From NCBI GenBank assembly GCA_000802045.1, contig JUEF01000019.1, forward strand, positions 1-58,332: a stretch of DNA of 58,332 nt, written 5' to 3'. This DNA comes from Peptococcaceae bacterium BICA1-8. Its GTDB lineage: Bacteria; Bacillota; Peptococcia; Peptococcales; BICA1-8. Positions 25,072 through 32,799 of the stretch are shown here, in pieces (position 1 is the stretch's first letter; every line of letters begins with the position of its first letter). The notes beneath the pieces are model-generated. The model was not told the origin of the DNA. It searched no databases and worked only from the letters and a program-made list of their open reading frames with translations. The position numbers and the translations under genes were made by a program.

Positions 25072-25281
25072 TTAACTCAAAAGGCCGGTAATTTTAGTGA
25101 CGATATTGTTCCAGATAGTGGTGATTGAATCCTGATACAGCGTCATAAATACTGCACCCACAACTACCACGATCAGGACAACAATGAGCCAGCCGGTCAT
25201 TTGGTCGCCGGACTTGCTTGCAAGAATCTTTCTTGTTTTTAGTCCCATCCTCTGCATTTTGTTTTTTAAAGTAGTCATCAT
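25072..25281 (-). CDS. Flp-like pilin paralogue 2
   Basis: 69-aa copy, ATG 25281 preceded by GGAGGT. The leader is MMTTLKNKMQRMGLKTRKI, then the same KSG/DQMTGW site and hydrophobic helix. It differs from copy 3 mainly in the leader and at two mature positions (YQDS, WNNIV). Expected major pilin subunit; three copies suggest high dosage or pilin mixing. Confidence 0.8.
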   Translation of the reverse strand: MMTTLKNKMQRMGLKTRKILASKSGDQMTGWLIVVLIVVVVGAVFMTLYQDSITTIWNNIVTKITGLLS

Positions 25282-25329
25282 AACAAATACCTCCATATCA
25301 GTTTTTTTGATTTTGCTTCAAAGGAAAAA

Positions 25330-25348
25330 GGGGAGAACGATTCTCCCC
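25330..25348 (-). terminator. hairpin between pilins 1 and 2
   Basis: Stem GGGGAGAA/TTCTCCCC with a 3-nt loop and a run of T residues (TTTTTCC) on the reverse strand. Likely an intra-operon attenuating terminator or 3'-end stabilizer giving more pilin than downstream mRNA. Confidence 0.65.
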
Positions 25349-25381
25349 CTGTTGCCGTAGCCTTTTCGGCTGCAAGTATTG

Positions 25382-25633
25382 TTAGCTCAAAAGGCTGGTG
25401 ATTTTGGTAACGATGCTGTTCCAGATGCTGGTGATGGAACCCTGGTACAGTGTCATGAATACAGCACCCACTACGACGACAACCAGCACGACAATGAGCC
25501 AGCCGGTCATCTGGTCGCCGGACTTGCTTTTAAGAAGTCCTCTGGCGCTTGAAAGAGTGTTGGCGATTCTTTTCTTCATGGAATTTTCCCTCCTTTCTCC
25601 GGTGATTTGGATTGCGGTTGTTTTGTTTTTCAT
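25382..25633 (-). CDS. Flp-like pilin paralogue 1
   Basis: Pilin with the common core KSGDQMTGWLIVVLVVVVVG. Two in-frame starts both have strong ribosome sites: ATG 25633 (AGGAGG, 83 aa) and ATG 25579 (AGGAGG, 65 aa, MKKRIANTLSSARGLLKSKSG). The second gives a leader like that of the other copies; the first adds 18 residues. The tail is ITSLLS. Promoter-proximal of the three copies, right after tadC. Confidence 0.78.
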   Translation of the reverse strand: MKNKTTAIQITGERRENSMKKRIANTLSSARGLLKSKSGDQMTGWLIVVLVVVVVGAVFMTLYQGSITSIWNSIVTKITSLLS

Positions 25634-25685
25634 GGGTCATACCTCCTGAAAATGTATTTTGAAAAAGGGTTGCCCCGTTTTCACA

Positions 25686-26591
25686 TTAAAAAAGGCCCCC
25701 CATTGACCTGATTAGGTGGGAGCCGATGACGTAGAGCAGGGTGGCCAAGGTTACGGCCACCAATGGGATGGACGCTATTTTGATTTTTCCGGGCAGTTTG
25801 TTCAGTTTTTTCTTTAAGGCTTCCTTGGCTTTGACATCCATATCCCTAGCCAGGTAGGCCAGAGCCTCACCCTGATGCTCTCCACGATAAAGCCCGATAA
25901 GAGCGTTGACCAAAAAGGACACATCCGTAAGTCCGATGCGTTCATTAAAATTCCGCAGGGCGGTTTCAATATTCTTGGACTTCATCTCCATGACCAAAAC
26001 CGAAACATCGTAGCGGAACACGTCACTTGCAACCATGAGGTAATCCTCGAATATCTGAATTAAATCTACCTGCACGACCATTTTTTGGCTACCTTCTCGG
26101 ATATCGTCCAGCTTATACAGGATGGAACGGACAAAGCTCGGAAGCTCCGCTTCGATGAGTGCCTTTTTCGTTTTTAATTTATCTTTAAAGTCCGTCGTAA
26201 AATGGAAATAGACCACGATGGAAAAAATGAGAACGACGGGCGCGATGCTTTTGGCCCCAATTGCTAAAAGCGGAACCAGGAGCAGCAGGGTGAAGGACGC
26301 GCAGATGAGCGCCCTGGCTTGATATTCTCTGGGTGTGAGGTCAATCCCTCCGCGTCTTAGCGTGGATGCCAGCTTCGCTTCCTTTGCCGGGTCAAGTCTG
26401 ATCCAGCGGGATACCGGCTTGACAAGGGGCATGACAAAGCGGTTTAAAAGTCTTTGGCCCGTTTTCTCCTTTTCCGTTTGCAGGTTTTTGATATTTTTCT
26501 TCATGCTCAGCTTCGGAATTTTAAGCAGTTGCCTGCAAATTAAAAATCCTGCCGCAATCAGCAGGACAAAAACGATGATCTGATAAAACAA
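25686..26591 (-). CDS. TadC-like inner membrane platform protein (T2SS-F family)
   Basis: 301-aa membrane protein, TTG start at 26591 with AGGAGG 7 nt upstream. N-terminal helix, then two helices near residues 95-135 (ICASFTLLLLVPLLAIG and APVVLIFSIVVYFHF), a cytoplasmic domain, and a final helix (IPLVAVTLATLLYVIGSHLI). The GspF-like arrangement marks it as one half of the TadB/TadC platform that works with the ATPase at 27517. Confidence 0.85.
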   Translation of the reverse strand: MFYQIIVFVLLIAAGFLICRQLLKIPKLSMKKNIKNLQTEKEKTGQRLLNRFVMPLVKPVSRWIRLDPAKEAKLASTLRRGGIDLTPREYQARALICASFTLLLLVPLLAIGAKSIAPVVLIFSIVVYFHFTTDFKDKLKTKKALIEAELPSFVRSILYKLDDIREGSQKMVVQVDLIQIFEDYLMVASDVFRYDVSVLVMEMKSKNIETALRNFNERIGLTDVSFLVNALIGLYRGEHQGEALAYLARDMDVKAKEALKKKLNKLPGKIKIASIPLVAVTLATLLYVIGSHLIRSMGGLF

Positions 26592-26602
26592 CTTGGAACC
26601 TC

Positions 26603-27514
26603 CTATCTGTTAACAGGTTTGGTAATCTTCATAACATAAAACGCCGTCGCTAGGGCGGCCAGCAGCATAATGACAATCAGTAGCTTGCCGATGGTGGTTT
26701 GGGTCAGAATGGAAAACCATTCGGCGTTGGAAAAGCGCATCATGGGAATGACGGAAAACATCAGCCCCGCCGTCATCAGGTAATCCCGCCATACTCTTAC
26801 CATCATGCCATCGCTTTCTATCTGCATGGACTTTGCATCATTCATGGCTTTGATAACCGGGAACAGGGCGAATTTCAGCCGTCGGTCGTGGTAGCAGAGG
26901 ATGAGCATTTTTGTCCACTCGGCAAAGTACCGGTTTTTGATCTTTGCCGCCAAACGGTACAATCCGTGCTCTACATTAGGGTTGATGAGCCGGATTTCCG
27001 AGACAAATTCGTCAAAGGGCGTCGGGTTTCTCAGGTGAACCGGAATGTACCGGTTTTTTTCTTCCACATAGGTTTCCACGGCTTTGATGATGTCGTCGCA
27101 CCCTACATAGGCGTTGGTGATAATGGACATGGTGTTTTCCAGCCCCTCGATTTCCTCCCGAGCGGCTGTGGCGCTTTTTACGGTCAGATAGAAGAAGGGG
27201 GTGGGGGTCAGGCATACTGACATCACTGCCGCCAGATCGACACTGTTAAACAGCATATGCCCGGCCAGAAATCCGCCTGCCACTGACACGCCTGTCATAA
27301 CAAAGTACTTCTTCTGAGTGCATCCGGTCTGCCGGAACAGGGTTTGAAACCGGATGGCAATCCGCTCGGTGATTTTCAGCTTTGTCCCTGCCAGGTAAAG
27401 GCGGCGCTTTTTCAATGGGTTCTGCTCCGCTGCAAAGGGATTCAGTCCCAACAGGAGGAAAAGCGATACGCTGATGAGAAGGAACACCAGGATAAGGGAT
27501 AATTGAATACCCAT
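26603..27514 (-). CDS. TadB-like inner membrane platform protein
   Basis: 303-aa membrane protein with N-terminal helix (LSLILVFLLISVSLFLLLGL), two mid helices around residues 70-110 and a C-terminal helix (LLIVIMLLAALATAFYVM). The cytoplasmic part includes EIEGLENTMSIITNAYVGCDDI. It begins 2 nt upstream of the tadA stop region with AAGGAGG before its ATG. Partner of the TadC-like protein, 11 nt downstream. Confidence 0.83.
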   Translation of the reverse strand: MGIQLSLILVFLLISVSLFLLLGLNPFAAEQNPLKKRRLYLAGTKLKITERIAIRFQTLFRQTGCTQKKYFVMTGVSVAGGFLAGHMLFNSVDLAAVMSVCLTPTPFFYLTVKSATAAREEIEGLENTMSIITNAYVGCDDIIKAVETYVEEKNRYIPVHLRNPTPFDEFVSEIRLINPNVEHGLYRLAAKIKNRYFAEWTKMLILCYHDRRLKFALFPVIKAMNDAKSMQIESDGMMVRVWRDYLMTAGLMFSVIPMMRFSNAEWFSILTQTTIGKLLIVIMLLAALATAFYVMKITKPVNR

Positions 27515-27516
27515 TG

Positions 27517-28920
27517 CTAACCTCCTTCCGGCCTATACCCACTGCCCGCAAAACGGCGGATCTCTGTCAGTTCAACGCCATTAACCAGCAGTCGCTCGGC
27601 AAGAGCGGGAGAAATGTTTTCCATACACCGGTGGCTTCCCACGACCTTTGTAATCCTTCCGGCTTCATCCTTTTCATAATGGTCTACTACAAATTTAAAA
27701 AGGGTGTTGCCGATAACTTCGCCGTTTTTTACCCCGGTGGCTTCAAAGATTTCCATGTATTTACGGGATTTGTCGGGGAGCTGCATTTTGAAAAGCATGA
27801 TCGGAAAGGCTTCCACGATGTTTTTCAGGAGCCTTTCCTCCGACAGGGACGTTCCAGCTTCCAGACACATGGTCAGGATTCTGTCATAAGCGGATCTGGC
27901 GCTGTTAGCGTGCAGCGTGCTGACGATGGTGTGCCCCGTCCGTCCAGCCTCCTGCACCGTGAGGGCTTCCTTGCCGCGCATTTCGGCGGGAACAAGTACG
28001 GTGGGATGAAGCCGCAGGGAGAGCTTCAACAAATCCAGCATGGTGATGGGGTTCGGTTCTTCTTTTGTGAGAAGGTGAATCACGTCGTTGACCATCACAC
28101 AGTTATCATCAAACTGTGCCAGTGTCAATTCGCGGGTATCCTCAATAGTGATTATCCTTTTGTCTTTTGAGATGCAGCTCAAAATATATCCCATGTCGGA
28201 GGTTTTCCCGCTGCCGGTGGCTCCGGCAATGGCCACCGATACACCATTGTTGACGCAGAGAGTGAGTAAGTCCAGTTCCTCCGGCGTGGCCGTTTCCCAG
28301 CCGATGAGGTTTTCCCTTGTGATGTAGGAGGGCTTTTGCTTTCTGACCGAAGCGATAGCTCCCGCGTCAGAATCAACGCAGGGTTCAATGGCTCCCGACA
28401 TGCGGATGCCTCGCGCAATAAAGCTGTCTCCGATGGGCTTTGAGCCGTCTAAGATAACACCTCCAAAACGGCTCATTTTCTTGGCGATGTTGGCGCAAGC
28501 CTCCGGACTGCCGAAGGTGTTTGACAGCCGCACCTTTTTGTCCTTATACAATACCCAGATGCCGTTATAGCCGTTGACGTTGATTTCCTCCACGTCACTG
28601 TCCTGCAGGTAGGGTGATAAAAGTCCCAAACCGGCCATATCGTCATAGGTCATATCCACCAGCTCGGAGATGTTTTGAATATCCTTTGCAACCATATGCT
28701 CGCTGTTCAGGTAGCGCATGATCAGGTCCTTAAGCTTGCCCTCGGCTTCCTCCGAATACAGCACCTGTGCCAGTTCCGCAGAGTGGTTTTTGGCGATGAT
28801 CCGTTGCAGCTTATCCAGAATTTCGCCGTAGTCCTGAGCCTCCAGATTGCTTTCTCCACTGTCGGAGCGCCGCTTGTTGGCTTGATAAATCAGCTCATTA
28901 ACAGAAAACCTGTTGTTCAC
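27517..28920 (-). CDS. tadA: TadA/CpaF-type pilus assembly ATPase
   Basis: 467-aa hexameric secretion ATPase that powers pilin extrusion. Walker A is AIAGATGSGKTSDMGYI (about residues 230-246), followed by Asp box ITIEDTRELTL, Walker B region VLVPAEMRGKEALTVQEAGRTGH and the His box STLHANSARS. The N-terminal region (DMTYDDMAGLGLLSPYLQDSDVEEINVNG) is typical of CpaF. GTG start at 28920 overlaps the CpaE-like gene stop by 4 nt, and GGAGGTG precedes it. Many ICE-borne copies are annotated simply as CpaF. Confidence 0.95.
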   Translation of the reverse strand: MNNRFSVNELIYQANKRRSDSGESNLEAQDYGEILDKLQRIIAKNHSAELAQVLYSEEAEGKLKDLIMRYLNSEHMVAKDIQNISELVDMTYDDMAGLGLLSPYLQDSDVEEINVNGYNGIWVLYKDKKVRLSNTFGSPEACANIAKKMSRFGGVILDGSKPIGDSFIARGIRMSGAIEPCVDSDAGAIASVRKQKPSYITRENLIGWETATPEELDLLTLCVNNGVSVAIAGATGSGKTSDMGYILSCISKDKRIITIEDTRELTLAQFDDNCVMVNDVIHLLTKEEPNPITMLDLLKLSLRLHPTVLVPAEMRGKEALTVQEAGRTGHTIVSTLHANSARSAYDRILTMCLEAGTSLSEERLLKNIVEAFPIMLFKMQLPDKSRKYMEIFEATGVKNGEVIGNTLFKFVVDHYEKDEAGRITKVVGSHRCMENISPALAERLLVNGVELTEIRRFAGSGYRPEGG

Positions 28921-29654
28921 GATGCTTCACCTCCGCAGATCTCCTTTGCTATTTGTTCCAGTACCTTGCCGTAGCGCCTGCAGGTCCTGTCTTGAAAGAA
29001 ATAGATTGGCGTCCCGGCGTTTTCCAGTTCGCCCGCCTGTTTTATATAGGGCAGCTCATAGGCAAAAGAAAGACCCGTCATGCTGCGATAGGTCTTGTCG
29101 TCAAACTCGCCGTTAGGGAGTTGCAGGATATGGGTCTGTTTATCGGCAATATGCAGCTCCCGCACAAAATCCGAAACGCCTTCATGCCACATTTGCGCCG
29201 CTATGGACGGCTTATGCAGGGTATATATCCTTTCAGCCAGCCACAGTCCCACGCCGGATACCGGATTGGACACCTCTGTGGCTCCATCCACGATAAGAAT
29301 GTGGAATACCAGAGCTGCGGCATTCATCATCCGTTCCACTTCACGGAGGGTCACGGCATCGCAGAGGAGCCCGGTATAGTGGGTGGGTACGGACAGGAAA
29401 AACAGATTTTTGCTTTCCCTAAATTCCGTAAACTTTTCTCCGATATTGGGATTATCCTCATTCAAAGCCTGAAACAACCCTTTTTGGGGAGGAATGCTCT
29501 GGCCGAAAAAGATTTGCAGATCTCCACAAGTCAAATTGGAGGATACGAGTCCCACAAGGCGGTTACGGGTGGAAAGAGCGCAGCCCAGATTCACCGCAAA
29601 GGTGGTTTTCCCGCTGTTGCTGCCGCCCCAGACGGAAATGATTTTACCGCTCAT
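28917..29654 (-). CDS. CpaE/TadZ-like ParA-type ATPase
   Basis: 245-aa P-loop protein with a deviant Walker A VWGGSNSGKTTFAVNLG near its N-terminus and the hydrophobic FHILIVDGATEVSNPVSG as Walker B region. TadZ/CpaE proteins place the pilus machine at a cell site. The ATG at 29654 (AGAGGTG upstream) overlaps the cpaB end by 11 nt; a longer frame to 29675 lacks a better site. No receiver domain, so shorter than classic CpaE. Confidence 0.78.
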   Translation of the reverse strand: MSGKIISVWGGSNSGKTTFAVNLGCALSTRNRLVGLVSSNLTCGDLQIFFGQSIPPQKGLFQALNEDNPNIGEKFTEFRESKNLFFLSVPTHYTGLLCDAVTLREVERMMNAAALVFHILIVDGATEVSNPVSGVGLWLAERIYTLHKPSIAAQMWHEGVSDFVRELHIADKQTHILQLPNGEFDDKTYRSMTGLSFAYELPYIKQAGELENAGTPIYFFQDRTCRRYGKVLEQIAKEICGGEAS

Positions 29655-30354
29655 GGCTTGCACCTCTTTTCTCAAAGATTAGATGCAATTTTCCCGTATA
29701 TTCGGCTTCGATGAGCTTTGCGGCCTGTGCTTCGGTGGCAACCAGGGTTACGGCCTTGGGGACAGGGTCGCCGGAGGATGACTGGCCTTCTTTCTGTTGC
29801 TCCCGAACCTGGTCCGTACTCTGTGTGCGGGCGTTTTCCACACTGTAAACCTCCAGTCCTTTCAATTCGGGATACAGGATTACCTGTGGAGAGGCGCTTT
29901 GACTGTCGGATGTCTTATTCAAAAACACGGCGACCGTTACAATGTCGCCGCTTTGCAGATGGGAGGAAAGCCCGGCGGCGATGCTTGGTACACTGATGGT
30001 GACAAGACGCTGATTGTTTTCAGCTATACGGTCCAGCTTTTCATCGGCAAGATATTCGCCGAGTTTTTTTGAGAAAAAATAGTCCCCCTTGGTAATGTCG
30101 GTTTGTACGATTTTCCCGACGATTGGGGTCTTGTCGTTGATGACACCTTCCGGCAGGCCAAGTTTTCCAACCTCCACCTGTACAAGGTGTCTATCCTCTA
30201 TCCTGGTGCCTGACGGGATGTCCTGCGCCGCCCGCAGAACCATGACGGTTGCGTCCTTATTCTCGTAAAACCTTGGCAGAAGCACAAAGGAAACGGCTGC
30301 TGCCACAATGATGCAGAGGGCGCTCAGAAATATCCGGTTTTTTAATATCTTCAA
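29644..30354 (-). CDS. cpaB: CpaB/RcpC-like pilus protein with SAF domain
   Basis: 236-aa protein with one N-terminal membrane helix (IFLSALCIIVAAAVSFVLL), then the SAF domain (VLRAAQDIPSGTRIEDRHLVQVEV) and the RcpC segment (VTISVPSIAAGLSSHLQSGDIVTVAVF). In Gram-negative bacteria CpaB aids the secretin; here, without an outer membrane, it may interact with the cell wall. TTG start at 30354 with AAGGAGG about 12 nt upstream. Second gene of the operon after a 52-aa ORF. Confidence 0.85.
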   Translation of the reverse strand: MKILKNRIFLSALCIIVAAAVSFVLLPRFYENKDATVMVLRAAQDIPSGTRIEDRHLVQVEVGKLGLPEGVINDKTPIVGKIVQTDITKGDYFFSKKLGEYLADEKLDRIAENNQRLVTISVPSIAAGLSSHLQSGDIVTVAVFLNKTSDSQSASPQVILYPELKGLEVYSVENARTQSTDQVREQQKEGQSSSGDPVPKAVTLVATEAQAAKLIEAEYTGKLHLIFEKRGASHER

Positions 30355-30420
30355 ACTGTTTTATGCCTCCTTCCGTTGTGATGAATTAAAAAGCTCCCTA
30401 TGTTTTCGCAGAGAGCACCA

Positions 30421-30579
30421 TTACGGGTCGAAAAAGAAAAGAGAGTGGTTTTCCTGCTTTTCGTTTTTCCTCCTTGCAGCAGGCTCATTACTTTCCTCCC
30501 TTACTGTTTTGTGGCCGATATGGATTCGCCGGATCAGGGTACGGAAGGTTTTGGGCTTCTTTTGTGTTGTTTGTTTCAT
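30421..30579 (-). CDS. small basic protein ahead of pilus operon
   Basis: 52-aa ORF beginning MKQTTQKKPKTFRTLIRRIH, strongly basic, ending LFFFDP. AAGGAG lies a few nt before ATG 30579. It leads directly into cpaB 66 nt downstream. A DNA- or RNA-binding role is possible from its charge only; no known family recognised. Confidence 0.55.
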   Translation of the reverse strand: MKQTTQKKPKTFRTLIRRIHIGHKTVREESNEPAARRKNEKQENHSLFFFDP

Positions 30580-30611
30580 AAAGGGCTCCTTTCTACATGA
30601 ATTTCACAGTA

Positions 30612-30653
30612 TTACCAGCCGAAAGGCAGAAATATTTCTTTTTCGGCTGGTAA
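30612..30653. repeat. 13-bp inverted repeat with nested palindrome upstream of the pilus operon
   Basis: Arms TTACCAGCCGAAA and TTTCGGCTGGTAA enclose a second palindrome AGAAATATTTCT. On either strand a T-run is weak, so this may be an operator or an mRNA leader structure rather than a terminator. The 150-bp non-coding stretch 30600-30755 around it includes GC-rich C-tracts and no convincing gene. Confidence 0.5.
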
Positions 30654-30755
30654 AATTTTAGGGGAGGGGTGTGGGGAGGGGGAAACCGCAAGGCCGCTGC
30701 GCGACGCCTACAAGCAAAAGGACAGACTACCCCCCTGGTGTAAAATATTTGCCTG

Positions 30756-30932
30756 CTAATCATCAGGTATGACACATTTTTCTTTGCTGCATTTTCCGCT
30801 ATGCTTGTCAAAGTACCGGCATTGCTTACATTCCTTATCACTCACTGGTTGTGCAGGAGGCTCATGCTCATGTTTCGGTTTTTCCTGCATCATGCGCTCA
30901 TACGCGCGCAGCCGCCCTTCTGTAAAGTACAT
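30756..30932 (-). CDS. small zinc-ribbon-like protein
   Basis: 58-aa protein from ATG 30932 (AAGGAGGTG 6 nt upstream): MYFTEGRLRAYERMMQEKP, then a C-terminal Cys cluster CKQCRYFDKHSGKCSKEKC (CxxC-x8-C-x4-C) expected to bind zinc. It lies 84 nt after parB in the same direction. Function unknown; such small proteins are common near ICE partition genes. Confidence 0.7.
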   Translation of the reverse strand: MYFTEGRLRAYERMMQEKPKHEHEPPAQPVSDKECKQCRYFDKHSGKCSKEKCVIPDD

Positions 30933-31015
30933 AGAAGCACCTCCTTTCAAAAAGGGCATAAAAAACGTCCTCATTCATGAGAACGAATTGCCATGCGTCA
31001 CGGTCATATTCTGTT

Positions 31016-31960
31016 CTATCGTTCCTGTTCCCGCTGCCGCTTTTTGTACCAGCTTTCCAGAAGCTGGACGATCAAGTCCTCCTTTTGCTTTTCCGAAAAG
31101 TTCTTGGGGAAAAAACGGTCAATACGCTCACGCTGGATATTGAATTTTTCCTTTTGGTTGGGTTTTTCCTCGGTAAGAATGGAAAAGATAACATCCACAC
31201 TTAACCTGCCGTCCTGACTGAGCTTTTTCATCCTCTGTGCCTGTGCCAAAGACGGGGTGCAGTCCTCCGACTGCATAGTGTTATATAGGTCTTGCTGTTC
31301 GTTTTCGGCTAAGTAGGAAAGCTCCACAGCGGGATTAAAGGCAATCTGTTTTTCGTCCGCCATTTCAAGAAGCGACGGTATGAGTTCAGTTAAGCGGATA
31401 TATCTTGCGATTTGTCGGCTACTATCAGCAGATTGTTCGGCGATAATATCGTTTGAAGTCTTGCCCTCAAAATTATTGCCAACTTGGCAATAATTTTCTT
31501 TTGACGGTCTGCCTGCCTTTCTGTTCAATGCTTCCAGCTTCATCTTATATGCAAAAGCTTTTTCGCTTGGCAGAATGCTTTCCCGTTGCAGATTGCTGTC
31601 AACCATGATAATGGTCGCTTTATCGTCGTCCAGTTGGCGGACAATACAGGGCATTGTTTCTTTACCCGCAAGCTCGCTTGCCTTTTTGCGACGGTGTCCG
31701 GCAACCATTTCATAGCCACCATCCGGTTTCGGGCGCACAAGACCGGGAACTAAAACGCCGTACTGCTTAACGCTGTCCGCCATTTCCAACATGGCTTCAT
31801 CTGCTTTCACCTTAAAGGGATGGTTGGGAAAATCACTGATTTCCGACAGGGGAATATCCAGCACCTTTTCTCGCTGACTATCTGCGCGGCTTTCCTCCGT
31901 GGAAAACAGTTCATCTACTGAGGTTAGCTTGATGCTGTCTCTTGCGCTGCTTTTCGCCAA
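31016..31960 (-). CDS. parB: ParB/Spo0J-like partition protein
   Basis: 314-aa protein with the ParB N-terminal domain (LDIPLSEISDFPNHPFKVKAD; YGVLVPGLVRPKPDGGYEMV; AGHRRKKASELAG) and a central helix-turn-helix (NDIIAEQSADSSRQIARYIRL). CTPase-type GHRR motif present. TTG start at 31960 with GGAGGTG upstream, overlapping parA by 50 nt. With ParA it should help stable inheritance of the excised element. No canonical parS palindrome was spotted in this window. It ends with the REQER tail. Confidence 0.9.
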   Translation of the reverse strand: MAKSSARDSIKLTSVDELFSTEESRADSQREKVLDIPLSEISDFPNHPFKVKADEAMLEMADSVKQYGVLVPGLVRPKPDGGYEMVAGHRRKKASELAGKETMPCIVRQLDDDKATIIMVDSNLQRESILPSEKAFAYKMKLEALNRKAGRPSKENYCQVGNNFEGKTSNDIIAEQSADSSRQIARYIRLTELIPSLLEMADEKQIAFNPAVELSYLAENEQQDLYNTMQSEDCTPSLAQAQRMKKLSQDGRLSVDVIFSILTEEKPNQKEKFNIQRERIDRFFPKNFSEKQKEDLIVQLLESWYKKRQREQER

Positions 31961-32735
31961 TGTCCTGCACCTCCTTTGTAAAGGCTTGATAGGCTTTGGC
32001 GGCTATTCCGTGCGGATCGAACGCATAGATGCTTTTTCCCTGCGCGCTTGTTTCAGCCGCCCGGATGGACAGAGGAATTTCCGTTTGAAAAACTCGCAGC
32101 TTGTCGCCGTAGTCCCGCCGCAGGATAAAGGAAATATCCTTTGCAAAGTTGGTGCGGTTATCCACCATTGTTAGCAGCACACCGTCAATGGTAAGTTTGG
32201 GATTAATCTGCCTTCTCACACGGGCAATAGTTTGCAAAAGCTGTGTCATTCCTTTAGCGGGCAGATAATGGGCCTGAACGGGAATAATTACGCTATCCGC
32301 AGCAGCAAGGGCATTGATGGTCATCATGCCGAGAGAGGGCATACAGTCGATCAGCACATAATCATACTTGTCTTTGACTGTGTTGATATATGTGCGCAGT
32401 ACCGTTTCCCGGCTCATAGTGTTGACCAGTGATACCTCAATAGCAGACAGTTCAATGTTGCCAGGCATCAGGTCAACACCTTCCACATGATGAAGGATAC
32501 CTTCGTCCGGCTTACTGAACTTTTCATCAATTATTTTATTCAGTACGATAGCCAGTGAAACAGGTAGATTATCCGGCTCTTGATAGCCCAATGAATCCGT
32601 CAGATTCCCCTGTGCATCTGCGTCCACCAGTAGGACTTTTTTACCCAGTGCCGCAAGACCGATCCCAAGATTGACCGTCGTCGTGGTTTTCCCAGTGCCG
32701 CCTTTCTGATTGGCAAGAGCGATTGTTTTAGACAT
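31911..32735 (-). CDS. parA: ParA/Soj-type partition ATPase
   Basis: 274-aa cytoplasmic ATPase. Deviant Walker A ANQKGGTGKTTTTVNLGIG lies at the N-terminus with the signature lysine, followed by VDADAQGNLTDSLG and the Walker B-like YDYVLIDCMPSLGM. Typical Soj size. AAGGAGG precedes ATG 32735, and a terminator lies just upstream, so parAB has its own promoter or reads through. Confidence 0.95.
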   Translation of the reverse strand: MSKTIALANQKGGTGKTTTTVNLGIGLAALGKKVLLVDADAQGNLTDSLGYQEPDNLPVSLAIVLNKIIDEKFSKPDEGILHHVEGVDLMPGNIELSAIEVSLVNTMSRETVLRTYINTVKDKYDYVLIDCMPSLGMMTINALAAADSVIIPVQAHYLPAKGMTQLLQTIARVRRQINPKLTIDGVLLTMVDNRTNFAKDISFILRRDYGDKLRVFQTEIPLSIRAAETSAQGKSIYAFDPHGIAAKAYQAFTKEVQDIGEKQRKRQHQANLSR

Positions 32736-32757
32736 TTTTAATTTCCTCCTTTCATAT

Positions 32758-32795
32758 AAAAAAAGCCGTTTGCTCTATAACAGAACAAAGGCTTT
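32758..32795 (-). terminator. terminator upstream of parA
   Basis: On the reverse strand a stem of AAAGCC-TTTGTTCT with AGAGCAAA-CGGCTTT ends in TTTTTTT. It closes the transcript of the helix-turn-helix genes before parA. Confidence 0.75.
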
Positions 32796-32799
32796 ATCT

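Noticed and set aside
24767-25633. Repeated blocks considered as a CRISPR-like array
   Set aside because: The repeated DNA is coding for three paralogous pilins; spacing and units do not fit a CRISPR.
30593-30841. 82-codon minus-strand frame before the pilus operon
   Set aside because: It overlaps the zinc-ribbon gene in another frame and crosses the inverted repeat; no ribosome site.
31016-32735. parS site near parAB
   Set aside because: No TGTTTCACGTGAAACA-like palindrome was found nearby; the element may use an unrelated site.
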